From: Roseovarius sp. THAF9
Lineage (GTDB): Bacteria; Pseudomonadota; Alphaproteobacteria; Rhodobacterales; Rhodobacteraceae
NCBI RefSeq assembly: GCF_009363715.1
Contig: NZ_CP045405.1
Location: 1-64,000 of the forward strand
DNA: 64,000 nucleotides
Direction of reading: 5' to 3'
Positions 17,869 to 26,093 of the stretch are shown here, piece by piece. Position 1 is the first letter of the stretch; each line of letters begins with the position of its first letter. The translations under genes and the position numbers were made by a program. The notes below the pieces were generated by a model. It worked only from the letters and a program-made list of their open reading frames with translations. It ran no database searches and was not told the origin of the DNA.

Positions 17869-18596
17869 TGTTCGCAGGAACCCTCACCCGCAATGTCGAG
17901 ACCGCAGCCGCCGAGTACACCGGCATGATTCATTCGACGCGCTTTGACATCGCCATCCAGCTTGAAAACCGCCCGAAGATGTCCGAACGCAGTCCGGACT
18001 ACGACGTTACGGCAGTCAACAAGTCGGGCCGCAAGGTGCGTATCGGCACGGCCTGGAACGAGACTGGTAATACCAGCGGCAATCCCTACATCTCGATGCA
18101 GATCGATGTCGGCCTCGGCCCGTTCCGCGTCAACGCGGTGCAGACGAAAGAGGCGCGCACGGCCCAGAGCGGCGAATTCGAGATCATCCCGCTGGTCTCG
18201 AACGGTCTCATGAAATCCGGGTCGATCTCGGGCGAGCTCACCGCCATGGACGCCGACAACGCCTTCACCGGCTACATCGCCAACATGATGTTCGATCTGG
18301 AGTTCATGCTGATCGAGAACAGCTACAAATCCGAGCAGACCCACCCCGATTACCGGATCGAGGTCAGCTCGCCACGGGGCACGCCGATCCGCGTGGGCTC
18401 GGCCTGGATGGCCAAAAGCAGCCGGACCGGCAACGACTACCTGTCGCTGCTGATCAACACGCCCGATGGTGATCTGCGCGTCAACGCTGTCCAGAACGAG
18501 GAGCAGCGCGGCGGCAAGACGTTTTCGATCATCCCGTTCATCGACAGCGGTGAAGCGCCGCAGAACGCAGATGCCGGGCTGATCCTGGTCGCCTGA
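17869..18596 (+). CDS. Protein with two DUF736-like repeats
   Basis: DUF736 proteins are about 100-residue plasmid proteins of unknown function. This 242-residue protein contains two related copies. The first has DYDVTAVNKSGRKVRIGTAW, GNPYISMQIDVGLGPFRVNA and FEIIPLVS; the second has DYRIEVSSPRGTPIRVGSAW, GNDYLSLLINTPDGDLRVNA and FSIIPFID. They align along their length, indicating internal tandem duplication. The ATG at 17869 follows AAAGGAA. It ends the accessory module and is followed by a strong terminator. DUF736 genes commonly accompany conjugation and plasmid-maintenance genes, consistent with this context. Confidence 0.85.
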
Positions 18597-18633
18597 CTAT
18601 CCATAGCAAGAGTCCTAAATATCCGAGCAAATT

Positions 18634-18663
18634 GGGGAGCCGCAAGTTCGCGGCTTCCCTTTT
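18634..18663 (+). terminator. Rho-independent terminator after the DUF736-like gene
   Basis: Arms GGGGAGCCGC (18634-18643) and GCGGCTTCCC (18650-18659), paired over ten positions with one G-U pair, enclose a six-base loop and run into TTTT. It closes the transcript of the DUF736-like gene and the accessory module. Confidence 0.85.
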
Positions 18664-18920
18664 GATGTGGTGGATCGGTGAAAAGCACACACTCTGATCC
18701 GGCTTATGGCGTCATAGCCTGATACGTTTTGCTGGTCGGACTTTGCCCTAGTCGGCGCAAAGTAAGAGGTGCCAGCACGAAGTGTCGCAAACTCAAACGA
18801 TTAAACCGGCATTTTCCCAAGGCTTGCTCAAAGGTTTTTCATATTTACCACCCAACTCGGTATTCTGTATGTTCGCCTAGATTTTGTATTCTCTTTGTGT
18901 TGAAGAACGGAGAAGGTGCT

Positions 18921-19190
18921 TTGAAACATTCTGTGCCTAAGCGGCGGAACCCCTTTGCTATGCAACGGGAGGCTTTGGACGGCGGTTGGCGGAACATAGA
19001 AAACGTCCCGCTGAAAGGTGAGGGAGAATTCCTGGCTTTGACGATGTCCGGCTTAGTTCGCCTTGCTCGAAACCGACGCGACATACTCCGGATCCGACGG
19101 GCCGACAGCTATGGTCCGGCACGCGTGACTGTCAATTCTGTCGAGACGGGGAACTATCTGGGTGCGATCGCCTGGAAATGGCCAGACTGA
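18921..19190 (+). CDS. Small basic hypothetical protein
   Basis: This 89-residue ORF uses TTG at 18921, supported by GGAGAAGG four bases upstream; a downstream ATG at 18960 would give a 76-residue protein. It contains MQREALDGGWRNIENVPLKG and then LARNRRDILRIRRADSYGPA, a compact beta-type core with many arginines. No family is recognised. The surroundings are AT-richer than the accessory module. It precedes a LuxR-type gene by 129 bp on the same strand. Confidence 0.55.
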   Translation: MKHSVPKRRNPFAMQREALDGGWRNIENVPLKGEGEFLALTMSGLVRLARNRRDILRIRRADSYGPARVTVNSVETGNYLGAIAWKWPD

Positions 19191-19319
19191 GTGTCCGTGA
19201 TTTCAAGGATTTCAAGCCCTCCCGAAAATGTTTCATGATGGTGAAACAATCTTCCTATTGTCGCCGCATTACTGAGTTAGTGAATTAAGCACTGTCGGTA
19301 GACATGGAGCATTTTTGAG

Positions 19320-19874
19320 ATGTCGCGCATTTGGATATTCGGCCTCGTTCTCGTCACGGTGATCGCGGCGTTGAAGACGCTGATCGTTGTCGAGTTGACC
19401 TACGCGCAGGCCACGCCGGGAATGGGCATCCTTTCCGGACTGTTTGCGCTGTTCTTCGCATTGACCGCCATTGTGGCCTATGTCGCCTGCACGCAGCTAA
19501 ACCGCCACGTGGTGCAGCGTCGCCGTGAAAAGCTGGCGCCAGGAGTCAGCGAGCCCATCGCAAAGGAAACCGTGATCCTGCGCCATGCATCGGATTGGGG
19601 TCTGTCGCAGGCAGAAGCGGACGTGGCTATTTTCGTGGCCAAGGGATTTTCCAACAGCGAGATCGCCGAAATGCGCGGCAGCGCCATCACAACGGTGAAG
19701 TCGCAGCTGGGCCGTATCTACCAAAAATCCGGGCTTGATACGCGTTACCAACTGATCGCCTTCGTCACCGACGAGGTGGTATCAATGGCCAAGGAAGCCG
19801 ATCGTCCCGATGCCAAGGTAGAGACAAAGGTTGTGCTGCCGCTGACCGGGCGCCGCAAGCAAACAGCGGCCTGA
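19320..19874 (+). CDS. Membrane-anchored LuxR-type DNA-binding protein
   Basis: The 184-residue protein has two N-terminal membrane helices (about residues 4-22 and 37-58) and a cytoplasmic LuxR/GerE helix-turn-helix domain. The HTH reads GLSQAEADVAIFVAKGFSNS followed by EIAEMRGSAITTVKSQLGRI and YQKSGLDTRYQLI. There is no phospho-receiver or autoinducer domain, so sensing may be through the membrane part. Similar short membrane-tethered LuxR proteins exist in Rhodobacteraceae. The ATG at 19320 has only a weak upstream ribosome-binding site. Targets are unknown; it stands alone in cargo DNA. Confidence 0.8.
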   Translation: MSRIWIFGLVLVTVIAALKTLIVVELTYAQATPGMGILSGLFALFFALTAIVAYVACTQLNRHVVQRRREKLAPGVSEPIAKETVILRHASDWGLSQAEADVAIFVAKGFSNSEIAEMRGSAITTVKSQLGRIYQKSGLDTRYQLIAFVTDEVVSMAKEADRPDAKVETKVVLPLTGRRKQTAA

Positions 19875-20109
19875 TCCCTGGTCATCGGATTGAAGCCTCC
19901 GAGTTTCTTTCGGACGCGTCGGTTCTGAAACCCGTGCGGAGCTTGGTTTACACCAAACATTCTGTATCGCGACACCCGCCGCCACAAAAGCGAAGCACTA
20001 TCTTTGATAAAGCCAGCTCTGGCGCACGTTCAATTACACGCAGTTTCTGGGATCCGTTCACTGCACCAACGCGATTGCAGGACAGCGCGTTGCTGCTAAC
20101 GTGACCTTC

Positions 20110-20286
20110 ATGGAACGCCGTATACTCGAAACGAAGGTTGTTCATCCTGAGCAGGGTGAAATCACCCTGTTCGAGGTCGTTGACATCGTCGGGGGTGTCG
20201 AAGTCTACCCCGACGAACGACCTCTATTTACAACGAGGGAAATGGCTCAGGCCTGGATTGATCAGAAAGTAGAAAAAGGACGCTGA
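20110..20286 (+). CDS. Small hypothetical protein, 58 residues
   Basis: Starts MERRILETKVVHPEQGEITL and ends EMAQAWIDQKVEKGR. The sequence is compact and acidic, with a beta-hairpin-like first half and a helical end, and has coherent codon use. An in-frame GTG at 20101 is an alternative start. No family recognised. It lies between the LuxR-type and LysR-type genes without obvious coupling to either. Confidence 0.5.
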   Translation: MERRILETKVVHPEQGEITLFEVVDIVGGVEVYPDERPLFTTREMAQAWIDQKVEKGR

Positions 20287-20918
20287 CGCGGTCTCTATCT
20301 AGTGGGATGCAGGACGGACACCGCGCCTGCGTCCATCACTCATACGCCACGGTTCGAAGATGCCAGAACAGCCAAGCAAACACAAGCAGAAGGCGATATA
20401 GCTAACATATGCAGGCGGCTGCATGGCCACTCACCATCCAGCCGCCCGGCCCCAGGCTGGAAGGTAGCAGGGGCAAGTTTTTCGCCGACCCGTCCCTTTT
20501 GGGCGAGCGAGCCGACGGTGGCAGGGATAAAATACCACACGAGAGACCGCGGGGAGCGGACGCCCGCTCGAATACTCTGCACTCAAGTTGCCTGCAGGTG
20601 CAATGCGAGACTTTGCATAACAAGAATGCTATGTCGGCCAGTATCGGCAGTTCGAAGGGTGTGTCGTTGCAGCGTAGACGCCGGTCTGAGCCGCAGATCT
20701 AAGGACCCTCCAATGAGCCGAGGCGTTCGGAACGATGCTGCAAGCTTGTCGTGCGGCACAACCTCAGCCCATGCTCCAACAAAATCAAAGATTTCCAACT
20801 GCGGATTACGCTATTAACTCGGTGGTTTCGCAGCAACTCGGTTCGACAGCCCTCGATGGCAGCTTTCCCGAAGCATATTCAAATTGATTTTGAGGCAAGG
20901 GTTTCTCATGTTCGACCG
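20287..20918. other. Intergenic region before the LysR-type gene
   Basis: About 630 bp without a convincing gene. The longest open frame is arginine- and cysteine-rich and looks non-coding. It presumably contains the LysR gene promoter and perhaps debris of a lost gene. No insertion-sequence ends were recognised. Confidence 0.5.
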
Positions 20919-21866
20919 ATGGATATCGCCCTTATCAAAACGTTCCTGGAGGTTGCTGCGACGGGATCTTTCGTTCAGGCATCGGACCGCCTCTTTGTAA
21001 CCCAGTCTGCCGTTTCGCTCAGGGTGCAGCGATTGGAGGAAAGCTTGGGTCGGCCTCTGTTCACCCGCTCGAAAGCAGGCGCTGAACTCACGCCCGCCGG
21101 TCGCGAGTTCGAGAGCTACGCGCTCATTCTGATCAAGATTTGGGAAGAAGCGCGTCAGCAAATTGCCATTCCGGAAGGGTTTCGGAAAAGCCTGACCATT
21201 GGGGCACAATACTCGCTCTGGCCCCGGTTGGGGTTCCGGTGGATCGATCAACTGCGCACAGCCATGCCGGATCTGAGCATCAGGGCAGAACTTGGCATGC
21301 CGGACCGGCTGACGCGCTTTCTCATAGAGGGCGTTGTGCAGGCCGTACTCGTCTATTCTCCGCAGATTCGCCCCGGTCTCATCGCAACCAAAATGATGGA
21401 TGAAGACCTGGTGCTCGTGGCGTCCTGGAAAGACCCCCAATTGAATGATCTGAAAGGTCGCTATGCATTCACCGATTGGGGTCCTGAATTTGTCCAAGCC
21501 CACGCGATTGCGTTGCCAGAACTGACAAACCCAGGGCTGACATTTTCCCTCGGTGCCCTGACCGCCGAGTACATTCGGTCCCGAAACTACGCGGCTTACC
21601 TGCCCGCGCGTTACATTAAGCGCTTTCTCGATTCTGGCGAGTTGCACCTTGTGCCGGACGCACCGCGCTTTCCGTTTCCGGCCTGGGTCGTCTGGCGCGA
21701 AGACGTTGACCCGGAAGTTGCAGAAATATCACGTTCCGCGCTTGCCGCAGTCGTCGCCAACACGGATGCCGATCAATCCCGAGTCATCCGGCAACTGCAA
21801 GAAATCAGTGAGAATCAAGACATTGGAGTGCTAGGCGAGGCTGAGATCCTCAAGCATAATAAATAG
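20919..21866 (+). CDS. LysR-family transcriptional regulator
   Basis: The 315-residue protein has a typical N-terminal winged helix, MDIALIKTFLEVAATGSFVQ then ASDRLFVTQSAVSLRVQRLE and ESLGRPLFTR. A periplasmic-binding-like effector domain follows. The ATG at 20919 is chosen because LysR proteins start at this point; the longer open frame upstream is not conserved in style. No divergent target gene is adjacent upstream; the downstream neighbour is a DUF481 outer-membrane protein on the same strand. The effector is unknown. Confidence 0.9.
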   Translation: MDIALIKTFLEVAATGSFVQASDRLFVTQSAVSLRVQRLEESLGRPLFTRSKAGAELTPAGREFESYALILIKIWEEARQQIAIPEGFRKSLTIGAQYSLWPRLGFRWIDQLRTAMPDLSIRAELGMPDRLTRFLIEGVVQAVLVYSPQIRPGLIATKMMDEDLVLVASWKDPQLNDLKGRYAFTDWGPEFVQAHAIALPELTNPGLTFSLGALTAEYIRSRNYAAYLPARYIKRFLDSGELHLVPDAPRFPFPAWVVWREDVDPEVAEISRSALAAVVANTDADQSRVIRQLQEISENQDIGVLGEAEILKHNK

Positions 21867-21989
21867 TCGTTTTATACGTTAATAAAATGAATTTTACTCT
21901 ACGATGACCAATTTCTAATTTCTATCCCAGCAGAGATGCTCCCGTTCTGAATGAACCGAACGGGTCACCTTTTGGGAAAGGAAAGACCC

Positions 21990-22817
21990 ATGAATAATGT
22001 AAGCAAACTGGCCTCGATGTCGGCTCTGGCCCTCGTCCTGGCGGCACCTGCCTTCGCACAAAGCGGCATTGTCGGTATCGAAGACCTGGATGATCGCATC
22101 GAAGACATCGAAGACGATGTGCAAGACGACCTCGCCGAAGGCGATGACGCGAGCCGCTACGGCACGAACCAGTTCGCACAAGGCTGGAGCGGTAGCTTCG
22201 CACTTGGATTCTCGGCGACCTCTGGCAACACCGACACTGCCGACCTCGATGTCGCCGGTCGTCTACGGTATGGCAGCGGCCCGTGGAACCACTCGTTCGG
22301 CTTTGCCGTGGAATGGGCAGAAGACAACAATGTCACCAACAAGGAAGAGGTTTTCGCGACCTATGAAGCGAACCGCTACCTGACGGACAGCTTCTACATC
22401 TTCGGCCTCGGCTCTGCGAACTACGACAACTTCGACACGCTGAAGTGGGACGCCTTCCTCGGTGCTGGCCCCGGCTTCCGTGTGATCAACCAGGAGAACA
22501 TGACCTGGCGTTTGCAGGGTGGACCTGGCTATCGCTACACCGAAGACCAGTTCGGCAATGATGATCACGAAGTCGCCGGTATCGCCTCGTCGCGCTACTT
22601 CTACAAGTTCACCGACACGGTTTCGTTGACCAACGATACGGACGTGCTTTTCTCGGAAGAGAACACCCTTATCACCAACGACTTTGGTGTGAACTTCAAG
22701 GTGACCAACAAACTGTCCACCCGGATTTCCTATCGCACCGAGTGGGACAGCGATCCGGCACCTGGCTTCGACGACTTCGACAACAAGTTCGGCGCGTCGC
22801 TCGTCTACGGCTTCTAA
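21990..22817 (+). CDS. DUF481 (YdiY-like) outer-membrane beta-barrel protein
   Basis: The 275-residue protein has a signal peptide (MNNVSKLASMSALALVLAAP then AFA). An unusually acidic segment follows, rich in repeated DLDDRIEDIEDDVQDD-type sequence, and then a beta-barrel domain with alternating strands such as SGSFALGFSATSGNTDTADL and ending in SLVYGF. The terminal phenylalanine is the usual outer-membrane assembly signal. DUF481 proteins are outer-membrane proteins of unclear function, sometimes salt-induced. The ATG at 21990 follows GGAAAGA. A strong terminator follows, so it is monocistronic. Confidence 0.88.
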   Translation: MNNVSKLASMSALALVLAAPAFAQSGIVGIEDLDDRIEDIEDDVQDDLAEGDDASRYGTNQFAQGWSGSFALGFSATSGNTDTADLDVAGRLRYGSGPWNHSFGFAVEWAEDNNVTNKEEVFATYEANRYLTDSFYIFGLGSANYDNFDTLKWDAFLGAGPGFRVINQENMTWRLQGGPGYRYTEDQFGNDDHEVAGIASSRYFYKFTDTVSLTNDTDVLFSEENTLITNDFGVNFKVTNKLSTRISYRTEWDSDPAPGFDDFDNKFGASLVYGF

Positions 22818-22847
22818 AACTGCTTGTTATCCCTCAAGCAAATGGAT

Positions 22848-22881
22848 GGGGGGCGGAGAAATCTGTCCCCCTTTTCTTTTT
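22848..22881 (+). terminator. Rho-independent terminator after the DUF481 gene
   Basis: A ten-base stem, GGGGGGCGGA (22848-22857) with TCTGTCCCCC (22862-22871), closes on a GAAA tetraloop and is followed by TTTTCTTTTT. Two pairs are G-U. It is one of the clearest terminators in the window. Confidence 0.9.
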
Positions 22882-22908
22882 CAGGCGCAATGAATTGAGT
22901 TACGAAAA

Positions 22909-23328
22909 ATGCCCGATTGGAAAAGGCCTTCGGAAAGTGACTGTGGGTATGTAGAGGTTCTGGCTACGCACCATACCGGTGACGTTTATGGACATCGCTT
23001 GGTTGGAGCGACTGCAGGGCCTCAGGTTTTGATTGCAGCATTCTGCCCTTCAGCGGAGCAAGTGTTTCAACGCATTCTTTCCATTCCAACGCTGCCTTGG
23101 ATGCGCGGCACTCTTTTGCTCGTTCGCTTGGACCTCCTGGATGACCTGACCGAGGACCTGTCATCCTATTCAGGCTGCGGAAAGATAGATCATACGGTCG
23201 TTCTGCCGTGGTGCGAAGTCCGTGAAATTGATGAAGCGCACATTCGGCGGTGCTATTATACGACCCTTCGAACGTGCGCCGACTTAGGCATGATCTCGGG
23301 TCGTGGAGTTCCGGAAATTCCGTTTTGA
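22909..23328 (+). CDS. Hypothetical protein, 139 residues
   Basis: Contains YVEVLATHHTGDVYGHRLVG, then GPQVLIAAFCPSAEQVFQRI and LPTLPWMRGTLLLVRLDLLD with the near-variant spelling IPTLPWMRG. Mixed alpha/beta, no signal peptide or membrane helix. The opening resembles zinc carboxypeptidase/desuccinylase-like starts only faintly and key residues are absent, so no function is proposed. The ribosome-binding site before the ATG is weak. It follows the DUF481 terminator and precedes a TAXI protein. Confidence 0.6.
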   Translation: MPDWKRPSESDCGYVEVLATHHTGDVYGHRLVGATAGPQVLIAAFCPSAEQVFQRILSIPTLPWMRGTLLLVRLDLLDDLTEDLSSYSGCGKIDHTVVLPWCEVREIDEAHIRRCYYTTLRTCADLGMISGRGVPEIPF

Positions 23329-23515
23329 ACATACGTTGCAAGGCTAAAATGGTCCGCAGTCGAAATTTCCCCTCGTTAGCTGCGGTATTTCCACGAGTGT
23401 TTCCTAGCGCTCGTCCCCGCCTGATCACAACTTCGTTGTGGGATCGAAGCGACATTTTCCATCCGCGCGAGTTTGCCACCTTCGCAACTGCCGCATCATC
23501 GGACATAGTCACGTG

Positions 23516-24793
23516 ATGCGCCACGCATTTGTTCTCATCCTTTCGCTCGCCGCGGTTTCAGTCATCTGGTGGATTGGACGCGATCTTGTTCCGCCTCGAT
23601 CCTTGACCTTTGCTGCAGGCGAAGTTGGCGGAGGATACCATGCGATTGCGACGCGTTATGCAAAAATCCTAGCGCGCGACGGTATAGAGGTGCGGGTACT
23701 CGATACCGCCGGGTCCGTCGAGAACGTGGATAGGCTGACATCGGGTGAGGCCGATGTGGCGCTTCTTCAGGGCGGTGTCTTTGCAAAGGGTGAGGTCGAA
23801 GCGCTTGGAGCAATGTTCTACGAGCCGCTCTTCGTGTTTGGGCAGTCTGCCACCGAAGTTTCGGCGAATCCGGGTGATTGGGCGGACCTGAGGCTTGCCG
23901 TCGGGCCGGAGGGATCGGGCACGCGCGCCGCCGCTCGTGTTTTGCTATCAGCGAGCGGTGTCGCACCAGATGAAGTGACACTATTGCCCGTTGGCGGGGC
24001 GGAGGCAGTCACGGCATTGCGTGCAGGCAGAGTCGATCTGGCGCTGTTTGTGGCGCCGCTCGCAGCCCCGTATCTCCAGCCGCTATTGGAAGATCCGGAT
24101 ACGCGTCTGGTGCGACTGCGGCATCTCGAGGCGCTGGCACGCAGCATGGATCATGCGGAGATCGTCACGCTCCATGCCGGCGCAATTTCACTGCGTCCGG
24201 TACTGCCGCAACGCTCTACAGACCTGATGGCAATGGTTGCACGCCTCGTGAGCCACAGAGATCTCCATCCCGCACTCGTCAATCGATTGGTGATGGCGGC
24301 CCGCGAGATTCACGGTGATCGTGACCAGATTTCCTCCGAGGGCGCGTTTCCCGCCACCTCCGGGATAACGATGCCGATCAATGTGAATGCGTACGACCTC
24401 ATTGCCGACGGACCAAGCCTGCTTGCATCGTACTTGCCGTATTGGGTCGCTGCGCAAGTCAACCGCATTGCGTTGCTTGCCCTGCCGATCGTGTTACTGC
24501 TGTTTCCACTAATACGTTCGTTGCCTGGATTGTATCGGTGGCGGATGCGGTCTCAAGTTTTCCGTCATTACCGCGAGATCCGCGAGATCGACAGCGCTGT
24601 GCCAGAGACCGTTTACAGCGCACGACTCTCAACCTTGCGGAATCGGCTGGAAACCATAGATGTGGAACTGGCCAAACTGCGCTTGCCGATCGCTTACCGC
24701 CACCTTGCATATACTGCACGTCTGCACGTCGACCTCGTACGGTCGCGCATCGACGACAAGCAAGACCTTTCCAAAAGCGATGAAAGGCAATAG
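23516..24793 (+). CDS. TAXI-family TRAP transporter solute-binding protein
   Basis: The 425-residue protein belongs to the TAXI group of extracytoplasmic solute receptors. It begins with a membrane-anchoring signal (MRHAFVLILSLAAVSVIWWI), followed by the family's start of the binding domain, TFAAGEVGGGYHAIATRYAK, and SGEADVALLQGGVF. The C-terminal region has an extra hydrophobic helix (about residues 322-342) and a charged tail, so the protein is membrane-tethered at both ends. No TRAP permease genes are adjacent, so it either serves a permease elsewhere or has another sensing role. The start at 23516 was chosen for the signal sequence. Confidence 0.85.
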   Translation: MRHAFVLILSLAAVSVIWWIGRDLVPPRSLTFAAGEVGGGYHAIATRYAKILARDGIEVRVLDTAGSVENVDRLTSGEADVALLQGGVFAKGEVEALGAMFYEPLFVFGQSATEVSANPGDWADLRLAVGPEGSGTRAAARVLLSASGVAPDEVTLLPVGGAEAVTALRAGRVDLALFVAPLAAPYLQPLLEDPDTRLVRLRHLEALARSMDHAEIVTLHAGAISLRPVLPQRSTDLMAMVARLVSHRDLHPALVNRLVMAAREIHGDRDQISSEGAFPATSGITMPINVNAYDLIADGPSLLASYLPYWVAAQVNRIALLALPIVLLLFPLIRSLPGLYRWRMRSQVFRHYREIREIDSAVPETVYSARLSTLRNRLETIDVELAKLRLPIAYRHLAYTARLHVDLVRSRIDDKQDLSKSDERQ

Positions 24794-25050
24794 CCGAGTG
24801 TGGACTCTACACGACGTCGCTGGCGAGAAGGTCAGGAAAATTTTGCCACTCAGTTCACGGCCATCGCTGCGTGGGGTTGCAGCCGCTAAATCCGACAATA
24901 CTATCCGGTTTACGAGAGCAAGGTCCGCAAGATCAATCATTTATGAAGGACATGCCTACAGCCGGGTTCGTCACACGCACTCGCGCGTTCGATTATGACG
25001 CACCCAGGAGTTGGGATGATCGATCCCGGTCAACGGATTTCGCCATCGCT

Positions 25051-25839
25051 TCATGTTTGCCCGCCTTTTCGCATTACGTCCAGAACGGCATTCATCGGCG
25101 ATTGGTCCACGGTAATCAAACCACGTCGTGGCCGATCCAGATCGATGATCACGAAAACAAGAGCGACAATCAGAACAGGCATCATCAGTGCGGTGGCCGT
25201 GATCCTTGTGCGCCCCGCACCCGAGGCGTATCCGAGGAGCCCGCCGGACAAAAGGAAAGTTGCATAAAGCATGATCAATACGATTTCAGGCACGTGCCGA
25301 TCAATTGCGGCGTCCCTTGCGGACAACTCATCGATTACATCGTTCAGAGAATTCGAAAACGCCACTGTTGCGGGAGAAGAGTTTTCCCTGGTGATTTCGG
25401 ACGCGATGGCCCACAGGTTTGCGAAGGCCTCTTCGGCAGACGCGATGAGGTTATCCCGCTTTTCCTTTTCGGTGACCGGGACAGTCGAGGCCGCGACACG
25501 TTCGGCAGCGTAGGCCAGCAATGCCGGTTTCACCGAGTCCGCATCCTCAAGATATTCCGTGCGCAGCCAGGCAGTCCCTATAGCGTTCGCTTCGGCCACG
25601 ACCGCTGCCGAGCGCGCATCATGCCGGCCGAGCGCCACGCTAAAGGTAAACCCCAAGAGCAGGCCGAGAATCCCGAGAAGGGACGCCTGGGTTGCGGTCA
25701 CTTGACCCGTTTCCCCGTCATCGCGCGGAGGGCGGCTCTTTCCCAGCCTGCGACCCAGGTACATCGTCAAAAACATGCCGCCCAAAAGGGCGATCACGAT
25801 CCAGATGGTCGGCACATCGTACATTATTTCTTGCCTCAT
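25051..25839 (-). CDS. DUF4239 (bestrophin-like) membrane protein
   Basis: The 262-residue protein has four predicted membrane helices, two N-terminal (TIWIVIALLGGMFLTMYLG and ASLLGILGLLLGFTFSVALG) and two C-terminal (EIVLIMLYATFLLSGGLLGY and ITATALMMPVLIVALVFVII). A soluble helical region lies between. The layout and the ALGRHDARSAAVVAEANAIG segment match DUF4239 proteins, sometimes described as bestrophin-like channels. Function is not established. GAGGA six bases before the ATG supports this start; MYDVPT at 25824 is an alternative. It is convergent with the TAXI gene. Confidence 0.82.
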   Translation of the reverse strand: MRQEIMYDVPTIWIVIALLGGMFLTMYLGRRLGKSRPPRDDGETGQVTATQASLLGILGLLLGFTFSVALGRHDARSAAVVAEANAIGTAWLRTEYLEDADSVKPALLAYAAERVAASTVPVTEKEKRDNLIASAEEAFANLWAIASEITRENSSPATVAFSNSLNDVIDELSARDAAIDRHVPEIVLIMLYATFLLSGGLLGYASGAGRTRITATALMMPVLIVALVFVIIDLDRPRRGLITVDQSPMNAVLDVMRKGGQT

Positions 25840-26093
25840 GTAGAATCCTCAGCGTGAAGAAAAACCCTAGTCAGGGCACAAGCTTATAACAACGGCCTTT
25901 GCACGGATGCCGCCGACGCTTCTAGAGATGCTGGAGGCTGTTGACCATTTGACGGCCTTTCGTGGGCACCGGGGATCCGGGCCAGGACGAGAGCAGCGAG
26001 CAACAACTTTGCGGCGATTTTTTCTGTCACGCGCGCCACAACGCTGGCATCACGGAAGCCAGACCGAAAGAAGGGTCGCCTGGATTTTTGGTG

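Noticed and set aside
20302..20817. Open frame of 171 codons between the small ORF and the LysR-type gene
   Set aside because: Composition is rich in arginine, cysteine and serine, with no ribosome-binding site and no family resemblance; it looks like random open frame in GC-rich DNA.
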